A DNA stretch of 64,000 nt, taken from the NCBI RefSeq assembly GCF_030161095.1, contig NZ_BSPP01000002.1, positions 248,001 to 312,000 of the forward strand. The letters are read 5' to 3'. The notes beneath the pieces are model-generated. The model saw only the letters and a list, made by a program, of their open reading frames with translations. It had not been told where the DNA came from and did no database searches. Made by a program: the position numbers and the translations under genes. Positions 8,601-15,561 of this stretch are shown one piece after another. How positions within the stretch are numbered: position 1 is the first letter of the stretch; every line of letters starts with the position of its first letter. The DNA comes from Cypionkella aquatica (GTDB lineage: Bacteria; Pseudomonadota; Alphaproteobacteria; Rhodobacterales; Rhodobacteraceae).

Positions 8601-10145
8601 CGGGGGCCGATGAAGGAGTACCTGCGCTCGGCTGCGGCTTTGATCAAGCAATATGCCTGGGCTTTCCCGGCGTTCAAAAAGCCGCAGGGCGTGTCAAACC
8701 CGATGCAGATCGACCTGCAATCGCTGAGTGGGGAAGAGACCGAGGCGATCCTCGATTTTGCATTTCAACGCTATTTTGAGGATTCTGGCCTGTTCGGCAC
8801 GGTTGACGATGCGCTGGCGCGGGTGGAACAATTGAAGCGGATCGGTGTTGGCGAAGTGGCCTGTCTGATCGACTTTGGCATCGCACCAGATTTGGTGATG
8901 GCGGGGCTGAAGCCGCTGGCCGAGGTGGTCAAGCGCGCCAATATGGGCGGCGTTGCGGCGGATGATTTTTCAATCGCGGCGCAGATTTTGCGGCATGGCG
9001 TAAGTCATCTGCAATGTACGCCGTCGATGGCGCGCATGATCGCTCTGAACGACGATTCACGTATGGCGCTGTCTGGTGTAAAAACCGTGATGCTGGGCGG
9101 TGAAGCATTGCCAAGCGCCCTGATCGCCGATCTGCGCAGCGCGACTTCGGCGCGGGTGCTGAACATGTATGGCCCGACCGAGACCACGATCTGGTCTTCG
9201 GTTGAAGAGGTGGGCGATGTGGAGGGGGTGTGCAACATCGGCAAACCCTTGGCGAACCAGCAGGTCTATGTGCTGGATAGCGCTATGACTCCGGTCGCGC
9301 CCGGTGTCGCGGGGGAGTTGTGGATTGGCGGCGATGGCGTCACGCGCGGCTATTGGCAACGCCCGGACCTGACGGCTGAGCGGTTTGTGAACGATAGTTT
9401 TGTCACCGCTGATCGGGCCAGTGCCTGGGGTGCGCGGATGTATCGGACTGGCGATCTGGTGCGCTGGCGCAATGATGGCAAGCTTGATTTTCTGGGGCGC
9501 ACTGACCATCAGGTCAAACTGCGCGGTTACCGGATAGAGTTGGGCGAGATTGAATCAGTGCTGGAGGCGCAGGCGGGCATCAAGCAAGCTGTGGTGATGG
9601 CGCGCGAGGACAACCCCGGCGATCTGCGGTTGGTGGCCTATCTGACTGGGCAATGGGCAGAGGCTGATCTGCGCACCAGTCTGGCCGATGCCTTGCCCGA
9701 GCATATGATACCCGCGCATTTTGTTGGGCTGGACAGCTTTCCATTGACACCCAACCGCAAGGTTGATCGCAAGGCACTGCCAGCGCCAAGCGCGAAGCCA
9801 TTGGAAGTGCAAAGCTTTGTTGCCCCAACCTCGGATATTGAAACGCAGATCGCTGCGATTTGGGCGCGGGTTTTGGGCGTGGCGAAGGTAGGCTCCAAGG
9901 ATAATTTCTTTGCTCTGGGTGGCCATTCGCTGCTGGCAGTGCAGGTGCATCGTGAGATCAGGGAAAGCCTTGGCGCGGCAAAGCTGTCGATCACTGACAT
10001 TTTCCGGTTCCCGGTGCTGCAGGCTTTGGCGGCGCATCTGGATGATCGGCCAAAAGCCGCGCCTGCTGTGATGTCGGATCGTGCCGATGCGCGTGCTGAT
10101 GCCATGGCGCGGCGTCGTGCGATGCGCGGTCAGGTGAATGGCTGA
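5658..10145 (+). CDS. NRPS initiation protein: formyltransferase - adenylation (with internal luciferase-like monooxygenase) - PCP
   Basis: Residues 1 to about 310 are a methionyl-tRNA-formyltransferase-like domain with the Asn90-His92-Asp128 catalytic set (NFHDGPLP, then GGVDEGD). Residues about 330-495 look like a condensation-domain remnant without HHxxxDG. The adenylation domain begins near 498, with core A3 near 653 (YTSGSTGRPKG) and A4 near 695 (SFDISVLE). It is interrupted at about 738-1095 by a flavin-dependent luciferase-like monooxygenase of the MupA/Atu3671 type. It resumes before A5 (NMYGPTE, near 1170) and continues through A7/A8 and A10 (NRKVDRKALP). A carrier protein with LGGHS, Ser1424, ends the protein. 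Aligning with GrsA gives specificity residues D-I-L-Q-M-G-M-I-W-K, close to the known glycine code DILQLGLIWK. There is no intact condensation domain, so it should start a chain. Start has AAGGA upstream; the 3' end overlaps the PPTase by 8 nt. Confidence 0.92.
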   Translation: MTQFSAYLIGNETLTRQCGEAILARGHRLAAVVTRNQDVRQWAQSRGLRVEAYGADLAERLGEKVDWLLSIANLSVIAAPVLALARAGVNFHDGPLPRYAGLNAPVWAILAGETQHGISWHVIEGGVDEGDVLESRSFDIAAEDTALTLNTRCFEAAMESFPSVLAQLESGILQRKPQDLSQRSLFLRSDRPKDMGRIDFSQSAEAVVRLVRGLDHGRYWNPLTTAKIAFADRVVNVGAAEIAEGAGPVGQILQADDAGLVVACGAGAVRLMRLSCQEKGLAVAASALHGKVILAQVEGLTALGQSLALAEPALRKALKSMNPAAIGHASADAAQWQSLPLSGGLADLALAAALANGAGGVDLAQAAQGVAGYVADWRPLHVAIAGSVTEARAALDLGSTSGFALDLMTRDVSLAGLHCPQIGVADAGPIAGTVVTLTPSALHFDAARLHLAEAQSYAARIGHLVAALTAAQGDAPISSISTLTDAERDQVLHGWNQTKTDYDSSLCVHQAFEAQALRTPDAVALVCNDDSLSYAALNARANQAAHVLIEMGVRPGTLVGLCAHRSLDLLIGALAILKAGGAYVPMDPAYPADRIALYIEDSACPVIVTQSDIAAGLPQHQAQVLCLDSDTRLSLARDDNPISGVTSADLAYMIYTSGSTGRPKGVMVEHRNVANFFTGMDQRIGPEAGVWLAVTSLSFDISVLELFWTLARGFKVVLTSDENRALVSGGAITSAQNMDFSLYYWGNDDGAGPKKYELLLEGAKFADSHGFCAVWTPERHFHAFGGPYPNPSVTGAAVAAVTQNIGVRAGSCVMPLHHPARIAEEWAVIDNLTNGRAGVAVASGWHPDDFVLRPENTPPNNKAAMFAAADQVRRLWRGEKVGFPTADGGVFELISQPRPVSKELPLWVTTAGNPETWREAGAIGANVLTHLLGQSVEEVGGKIKLYHQALRDAGHDPAKHVVTLMLHSYIAQDRDAAREVARGPMKEYLRSAAALIKQYAWAFPAFKKPQGVSNPMQIDLQSLSGEETEAILDFAFQRYFEDSGLFGTVDDALARVEQLKRIGVGEVACLIDFGIAPDLVMAGLKPLAEVVKRANMGGVAADDFSIAAQILRHGVSHLQCTPSMARMIALNDDSRMALSGVKTVMLGGEALPSALIADLRSATSARVLNMYGPTETTIWSSVEEVGDVEGVCNIGKPLANQQVYVLDSAMTPVAPGVAGELWIGGDGVTRGYWQRPDLTAERFVNDSFVTADRASAWGARMYRTGDLVRWRNDGKLDFLGRTDHQVKLRGYRIELGEIESVLEAQAGIKQAVVMAREDNPGDLRLVAYLTGQWAEADLRTSLADALPEHMIPAHFVGLDSFPLTPNRKVDRKALPAPSAKPLEVQSFVAPTSDIETQIAAIWARVLGVAKVGSKDNFFALGGHSLLAVQVHREIRESLGAAKLSITDIFRFPVLQALAAHLDDRPKAAPAVMSDRADARADAMARRRAMRGQVNG

Positions 10146-10785
10146 CATCGCAGAGCGGCTTCGCGCGGTTTTGCCGGAGGGCGTGGTGCTCGCCGAAGCG
10201 GGTGCAGCGCCCGTGCTGTGGCCGGGTGAAGCGGTGCCGGGTGCTGTTCCTGCACGCTTGGCAGAGTTTTCTGCGGGGCGGGACGCGGCGCGGCGGGCTT
10301 TGCGGGCTTTGGGCTTTGCTGGTGCAGCAATTCCGATGGACGCTGATCGCTCGCCGATTTGGCCGGATGCGGTGACGGGCAGCATCAGCCATTGCGCGGG
10401 GGCCTGTCTGGCAGTTATGGCGCATAGCAGGGCCTATCTGGGGCTTGGCTTGGATGTAGAGCCGCTGAAGGCGCTGCCGCCTGATCTGTGGCCGACCATT
10501 CTGCGGCCCGAAGAAATGCTGCAGCTTGCTGCACTTCCCGCTGCGCAGCATGGCTTGCAGGTTCTGCGGATTTTTGTTGCAAAAGAGGCGGCCTACAAGG
10601 CGCAATACGCAGTGTCGCGGCGTTTGTTCGATTTTCAGATGCTGCGGATTAACTGGCAAGATCAAGGCTTTAACGCCGAATTTTGCAGTGATGTCTCGCC
10701 ATTTGACGCAGGCTTTCAGATCAAAGGCGATGCCGCAGAAGACGCGGATTTCACTGCGGCGGTCTGCTGGCTGCCTATTGCGTGA
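10138..10785 (+). CDS. 4'-phosphopantetheinyl transferase, EntD/Sfp superfamily
   Basis: This 215-residue enzyme moves the phosphopantetheine arm from CoA to the serine of carrier domains. It has the expected motifs: TGSISHC (residues 80-86), the Mg-binding GLDVEP (104-109, Asp106 and Glu108) and FVAKEAAYKAQY (146-157). The last differs from the usual FSAKEA only at the second residue. Length and motif order fit the EntD-type family. The start codon lies inside the NRPS gene (8-nt overlap), which points to translational coupling and to the PKS Ser1204 and NRPS Ser1424 as natural targets. The 3' end overlaps the convergent protease gene by 11 nt. Confidence 0.93.
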   Translation: MADIAERLRAVLPEGVVLAEAGAAPVLWPGEAVPGAVPARLAEFSAGRDAARRALRALGFAGAAIPMDADRSPIWPDAVTGSISHCAGACLAVMAHSRAYLGLGLDVEPLKALPPDLWPTILRPEEMLQLAALPAAQHGLQVLRIFVAKEAAYKAQYAVSRRLFDFQMLRINWQDQGFNAEFCSDVSPFDAGFQIKGDAAEDADFTAAVCWLPIA

Positions 10786-11506
10786 ACATGCCAAAGGTCG
10801 CCAGCGGCACCCGCCGCAACATCGAGCCATAGACCACCGAATAGATGCCCTCGCCACTGCTATCGTCTGGGTCATAGATCCGCAGTGTCGTGGTGCTGCC
10901 ATCGTCGGCATGCGATCCGCGCGCGCCGACGATCACGACGTAATGGCCGGAGGAGCCTGTGCCACGGTTGAAGCTGGCTGGATTATGCAGCAATTCCAGC
11001 ATGATCGGGCCATGACGCAGCAAACCGATCAACACCGAAACCGGCCAGCTTTGCGGCGGTTGGTAGCGCAGGCGATGCAGGCGCGCAAAGGTCTGATGCA
11101 CCTCAAGCCGCTGGCCGCGCTCACTTTCGTTCAGCAATGAACCGTCGGCGGCAAGCAGCCGGGTGGGTGTGGTCATGCGAATGGATTGGATGGAAACCCG
11201 TGTCAGCATCGCCGTCGCAGCAGCCCAGCATGTGGTGGGTGTGGGTTGGCTGATATAGGGCACGTTGTGTAAAATAACCGGCGAAGTTTCGCGACCATGC
11301 AGTGCATCCAAGGTGCAAGGGCCTGCGATCCCGTCCATTTCCAACCAGTTAGAACGCTGAAACGCGACAACGGCACGCTCGGTCTGCGGGGTATAAAGGC
11401 CGTTCACGATCAAATTCGGCGAAGGGTTCAGTCGATTGTTCAGTGCCAATTGCAATTCGCGGACAGATTGCCCGGACGATCCTGGTCGAACAATGACATT
11501 TCGCAT
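10775..11506 (-). CDS. Papain-like cysteine protease with N-terminal peptidoglycan-binding-like domain
   Basis: This protein has 243 residues. Residues 4-70 match the PG_binding_1 helical repeat (GSSGQSVRELQLALN, then TERAVVAFQ and GIAGPCTLDAL). Residues about 80-243 match papain-like cysteine peptidases of the AvrRpt2/C70 kind: YISQPTPTTCWAAA places the nucleophile at Cys93, GHYVVIVG gives His188 and RIYDPDD gives Asp212. No signal peptide or lipobox is visible, so it is cytoplasmic or leaves by a route without a classical signal. The start is supported by CGGAGAC upstream. It is convergent with the PPTase gene and is not obviously part of either neighbouring operon. Substrate unknown; a toxin or effector role is possible but not shown by the sequence. 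Confidence 0.8.
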   Translation of the reverse strand: MRNVIVRPGSSGQSVRELQLALNNRLNPSPNLIVNGLYTPQTERAVVAFQRSNWLEMDGIAGPCTLDALHGRETSPVILHNVPYISQPTPTTCWAAATAMLTRVSIQSIRMTTPTRLLAADGSLLNESERGQRLEVHQTFARLHRLRYQPPQSWPVSVLIGLLRHGPIMLELLHNPASFNRGTGSSGHYVVIVGARGSHADDGSTTTLRIYDPDDSSGEGIYSVVYGSMLRRVPLATFGMFTQ

Positions 11507-11649
11507 GAAACGTCTCCGGTCAAAATAACTTCATAAAATGGCCCGGCAGCGCACAGCACCGTCAGGCTTTCATCAAGCCTAGGATAAAGCGCCTTGTGGC
11601 TCAAGCCTTCGTTTGCAAGGGGTGCGCGGCGCCCGTGCAGAAACTGAGG

Positions 11650-11898
11650 TCAGGCCGCGATGGCGGGGCGCTTGATGGTGGCTGCCGCTTCCAGCACCAA
11701 CGGGCGCAGGCCAGTGCCGCCAGCATCGAGAACCTCGAACAGATGGCGGCGCATCCGGGGTTCCCAGAAATCGTTGATATGCGATGCCAGCAGCGTCAGA
11801 CCTTCGGCATGTGGCTTTGATTCCATGAACTTAGCGATCTGGTTGGCCATATAGATCAGCTTGGCGTGCGGGCCTGCATGGGTGTCATTAAGCGACAT
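11650..11898 (-). CDS. fdsD: NAD-dependent formate dehydrogenase delta subunit
   Basis: This is a small (82-residue) protein at the end of the formate dehydrogenase operon. Its pattern (KLIYMANQIAKFMESKP, then HINDFWEPRMRRHLFEV) is typical of FdsD, which helps assemble or stabilise the molybdenum enzyme and is needed for activity in Rhodobacter capsulatus. The start at 11898 is chosen because AGGAGA lies 6 nt upstream; a longer in-frame version reaching 11943 would run further into fdhD without a better ribosome site. It overlaps the end of fdhD by 11 nt, which implies translational coupling. Confidence 0.9.
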   Translation of the reverse strand: MSLNDTHAGPHAKLIYMANQIAKFMESKPHAEGLTLLASHINDFWEPRMRRHLFEVLDAGGTGLRPLVLEAAATIKRPAIAA

Positions 11899-12685
11899 GG
11901 GCGGTCTCCTGCGAAATGCGGTCGGTGTGGGTGTAGGCCTCAAACCGATCTGGACGGGCGAGGGCGATCAGGGTGATGCCAGCCTGATCGGCGAGGTGAA
12001 CGGCGTGGGCGGTGGGGGCAGAAACGGCAATCAGCATCGGGGCGCCAAGGGCGGCAACCTTCTGCACCATGTCGATGGAAACCCGGCTGGTCAGAATGAT
12101 CGCCCCGGTGGGATGCGGATTGCGGATCAGATGGCCGCAAAGCTTATCGAGCGCATTGTGGCGGCCAACATCTTCGCGCACGGCCAACAGTTTGTCGCTG
12201 AAGTAACCCGCAGCATGGACCGCGCGGGTCGTGTCGTGCAGCGGCTGGGCTGCGGGCAGGGCGGCGATGGCGGCCATAATCGCAGACGGGGCCATGCGGA
12301 AGCTGGTTTTCGGTACGGGCTGCATCACCCGCGTGGCTTCTTCCAGGCTGTCGATACCGCACAAGCCGCAACCCACTGGGCCCGCCATGGTGCGGCGACG
12401 CTTGGCCAGACGGGCTTCGGCCTGAGCTTCCAGCCAGATTTGAACGTCAAGGCCGAGCGGGGTTTCGACCACCTCAACACTTTGAATTTCTTTAGGTTTT
12501 GCGATGCCTTCGGTCAGTGCGAAGCCATAGGCGAAATCCACGAGATCAGACGGCGAGGCCATCATCACCGCTTGGGTCGATCCATTGAACGACAAAGCCA
12601 CCGCGACTTCTTCCGGCAGCTCTCGGCTGGCGGTGCCCGCGCCCGATCCGAAGATCAGGCGCGGCAAAGGGCGGTGGGTTTGCAT
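11888..12685 (-). CDS. fdhD: Formate dehydrogenase accessory sulfurtransferase FdhD (FdsC)
   Basis: This 265-residue protein delivers sulfur to the bis-MGD molybdenum cofactor before insertion into FdsA; in Rhodobacter operons it is called FdsC. The defining CxxC is present as CGLCG (Cys106 and Cys109 with the start used here), and the C-terminal half holds the conserved VREDVGRHNALDKL and ILTSRVS segments. The start is set at 12685, where ATG overlaps the fdsA stop as TGATG. The frame stays open to 12814 inside fdsA, but those residues show no family similarity. It lies fourth in the five-gene operon. Confidence 0.95.
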   Translation of the reverse strand: MQTHRPLPRLIFGSGAGTASRELPEEVAVALSFNGSTQAVMMASPSDLVDFAYGFALTEGIAKPKEIQSVEVVETPLGLDVQIWLEAQAEARLAKRRRTMAGPVGCGLCGIDSLEEATRVMQPVPKTSFRMAPSAIMAAIAALPAAQPLHDTTRAVHAAGYFSDKLLAVREDVGRHNALDKLCGHLIRNPHPTGAIILTSRVSIDMVQKVAALGAPMLIAVSAPTAHAVHLADQAGITLIALARPDRFEAYTHTDRISQETAHVA

Positions 12686-15561
12686 CACTCGGCTGCTGCG
12701 ATGCGGCGCGACATCGCGGCTTGGGCGTTGTATTCCTCTTGCCATTCCGACGGGCCGTTGCTGGGCGAGACTTGCACAGCGGTGACCTTGTATTCGGGGC
12801 AGTTGGTGGCCCAATCCGAGAAATCGGTGGTGATCACGTTGGCCTGCGTGTCGGGGTGGTGGAAGGTGGTGTAAACCACGCCCGGATTAACCTTGTCGGT
12901 GATCGTGGCGCGCAGGGTTGTGTCACCCGAGCGGGATGCCAGACGGACAAAGTCGCCATCCTTGACGCCGCGCACTTCGGCGTCATGCGGGTGGATTTCC
13001 AGCACATCTTCGGCATGCCAAGCGACGTTGCCGGTGCGGCGGGTTTGCGCACCGACGTTGTATTGCGACAGGATACGGCCCGTGGTCAGCAAAAGCGGGA
13101 AGCGCGGGCCGGTTTTCTCATCCGTCGCGACATATTCGGTGTTGATGAATTTGCCCTTGCCGCGCACGAAAGCCTCGACATGCATCAGCGGCGTGCCTTC
13201 CGGGGCGGCGTCGTTGCAAGGCCATTGGATCGAGCCCATCGTTTCCAGCTTTTCATAGTTTACGCCCGCGAAAGACGGCGTGGTCATGGCGATTTCGTCC
13301 ATGATTTGCGTGGGATGCGTGTAGGACCAAGCAGCACCCATCGCATTGGCGAGCATCTGGGTGATCTCCCAATCGGCATAGCCATTGCGCGGGGCCATCA
13401 CTTTGCGGACGCGGTTGATGCGGCGCTCGGCATTGGTGAATGTGCCGTCCTTTTCGAGGAAGGTGGAGCCGGGCAGGAACACATGCGCGTAATTCGCGGT
13501 TTCATTCAGGAACAGATCGTGGACGATCACACATTCCATCGCGGCAAGGCCCGCTGCGACGTGTTTGGTGTCGGGGTCGGATTGCAGGATGTCTTCGCCT
13601 TGGCAATACAGACCCTTGAAGGTGCCCTCGACCGCTGCATCCAGCATGTTCGGGATGCGAAGCCCCGGTTCGTCATCAATCTTGACGCCCCAAGCCTTCT
13701 CGAAAATGTCGCGCACGCCTTCACCTTTGACATGGCGATAGCCCGGCAATTCATGCGGGAAAGAGCCCATATCACAGGAGCCTTGCACGTTGTTCTGCCC
13801 GCGCAACGGGTTCACGCCCACACCGGGGCGGCCAATGTTGCCAGTCATCATCGCCAAGTTAGCAATGCCGATCACGGTGGTCGACCCTTGGGAATGTTCG
13901 GTCACGCCGAGGCCGTAGTAGATCGAGCCGTTGCCGCCCTTGGCAAACAGCCGCGCCGCAGCACGCACTTCAGCAGCGGGAACGCCGGTCAGCAGGGCCA
14001 CGGATTCCGGCGAGTTTTGCGGTTGGCTGACGAATTCGGCGTAGTCCTGGAATTCATCCCAATCGCAGCGGTCTTGGATGAACTGGGCATCGAACAGGCC
14101 TTCGGTCACGATCACATGCGCCAAAGCCGTGACGATGGCGACGTTGGTGCCGGGGGTCAAAGCGAGGTGATGTTCGGCTTTGACATGCGGCGCTTCGACC
14201 ATTTCGGTGCGGCGCGGGTCAATCACGATCAGCTTGGCACCCTGACGCAGCCGCTTTTTCAAACGGCTGGCAAAGACAGGGTGGCCGGAAACCGGGTTCG
14301 CGCCGATCACGATCACCACATCGGTTTCTTCCACCGAATCAAAGTCTTGCGTGCCAGCACTGGTGCCTAGAGTTTGCCCCAGACCATAGCCGGTGGGCGA
14401 ATGGCAAACGCGGGCGCAGGTATCCGTATTGTTGTTCATAAACACGGCGCGGGTCAGTTTTTGAACGAGGTAAGCTTCTTCATTGGTGCAGCGCGACGAG
14501 GTGATCACGCCGACCGAATGGCGACCGTGCTTTTCGATAATGCCCTTCATCCGATTGGCGGTGAAGTCCATCGCCTCATCCCAGGACACTTCCTGCCACG
14601 GATCGTTGATGCTGTCGCGGATCATCGGGTTCAGGATGCGGTCTTTGTGCGACGCGTAACCGTAGGCAAAGCGGCCTTTGACGCAGGAATGGCCACGGTT
14701 GGCCTTGCCGTGTTTGTAGGGCACCATGCGCACCAATTCGTCGCCGCGCATTTCAGCTTTGAAGCTGCAACCGACGCCGCAATAGGCGCAGGTGGTGATG
14801 ACAGAGCGTTCAGGCGTGCCGATTTCGATGATCGACTTTTCTTGCAAGGTTGCGGTCGGGCAGGCCTGCACGCAAGCGCCGCAGGATACGCAATCGGACG
14901 ACAAAGCGGTGTCGGTTTTCGCACCGAAAGACACGCGGCTATCAAAACCACGGCCTTCGATGGTCAAAGCGAAGGTGCCCTGAACTTCCTCGCAGGCGCG
15001 GACGCAGCGCGAGCAGACGATGCATTTTTGCGGATCATAGCTGAAATACGGGTTGGAATCGTCGCGCGGAATGTAGTTCGGGTTGGCGATGCCGGAGGTG
15101 TCTTTGGCTTTGAAATGGGTGTCGATCGCCTCGTACCGCACGTCGCGCAGACCGACCGCGCCCGCCATATCCTGCAACTCGCAATCGCCATTGGCCGAGC
15201 AGGTCAAACAATCCAGCGGGTGGTCCGAGATATAGAGCTCCATCACGCCACGCCGCAGTTGCTTCAGTTTGGCGTTCTGAGTGTGGACTTTCAGGCCGGG
15301 GGCGACCGGGGTGGTGCAAGAGGCCGGAGTACCGTTGCGGCCTTCGATTTCAACAAGGCACAGGCGGCACGAGCCGAAAGCGTCGATGCTGTCGGTGGCG
15401 CAGAGTTTTGGCACCGAAATGCCGATTTCTGCGGCGGCGCGCATGATGCTGGTGCCTTCTGGCACGGTGATGTCAAAGCCGTCGATGGTCAATGTGACCA
15501 TTTGTTTGCTTTTCGCGGCAGGGGTGCCGAAATCGCGATCCGGGATGATGAAGTCTTTCAT
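12685..15561 (-). CDS. fdsA: NAD-dependent formate dehydrogenase alpha (molybdopterin) subunit
   Basis: This 958-residue catalytic subunit oxidises formate to CO2 at a bis-MGD molybdenum centre. The N terminus is a [2Fe-2S] ferredoxin-like domain (Cys54, 65, 68, 82), followed by a NuoG-type His114/Cys118/121/127 cluster site. Two [4Fe-4S] sites begin at Cys180 and Cys224, and the molybdopterin domain opens with CAYCGVGC near 258. The molybdenum ligand is Cys386 in ARVCHSP, followed by the catalytic histidine; R. capsulatus FdsA also uses Cys386, which supports the start chosen. It is a cysteine, not selenocysteine, enzyme. The start overlaps fdsB by 4 nt (ATGA) and the end overlaps fdhD. Confidence 0.97.
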   Translation of the reverse strand: MKDFIIPDRDFGTPAAKSKQMVTLTIDGFDITVPEGTSIMRAAAEIGISVPKLCATDSIDAFGSCRLCLVEIEGRNGTPASCTTPVAPGLKVHTQNAKLKQLRRGVMELYISDHPLDCLTCSANGDCELQDMAGAVGLRDVRYEAIDTHFKAKDTSGIANPNYIPRDDSNPYFSYDPQKCIVCSRCVRACEEVQGTFALTIEGRGFDSRVSFGAKTDTALSSDCVSCGACVQACPTATLQEKSIIEIGTPERSVITTCAYCGVGCSFKAEMRGDELVRMVPYKHGKANRGHSCVKGRFAYGYASHKDRILNPMIRDSINDPWQEVSWDEAMDFTANRMKGIIEKHGRHSVGVITSSRCTNEEAYLVQKLTRAVFMNNNTDTCARVCHSPTGYGLGQTLGTSAGTQDFDSVEETDVVIVIGANPVSGHPVFASRLKKRLRQGAKLIVIDPRRTEMVEAPHVKAEHHLALTPGTNVAIVTALAHVIVTEGLFDAQFIQDRCDWDEFQDYAEFVSQPQNSPESVALLTGVPAAEVRAAARLFAKGGNGSIYYGLGVTEHSQGSTTVIGIANLAMMTGNIGRPGVGVNPLRGQNNVQGSCDMGSFPHELPGYRHVKGEGVRDIFEKAWGVKIDDEPGLRIPNMLDAAVEGTFKGLYCQGEDILQSDPDTKHVAAGLAAMECVIVHDLFLNETANYAHVFLPGSTFLEKDGTFTNAERRINRVRKVMAPRNGYADWEITQMLANAMGAAWSYTHPTQIMDEIAMTTPSFAGVNYEKLETMGSIQWPCNDAAPEGTPLMHVEAFVRGKGKFINTEYVATDEKTGPRFPLLLTTGRILSQYNVGAQTRRTGNVAWHAEDVLEIHPHDAEVRGVKDGDFVRLASRSGDTTLRATITDKVNPGVVYTTFHHPDTQANVITTDFSDWATNCPEYKVTAVQVSPSNGPSEWQEEYNAQAAMSRRIAAAE

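Noticed and set aside
12685-15561. Selenocysteine in the formate dehydrogenase
   Set aside because: The active-site position is an ordinary cysteine codon (Cys386, in ARVCHSP) and there is no in-frame TGA.
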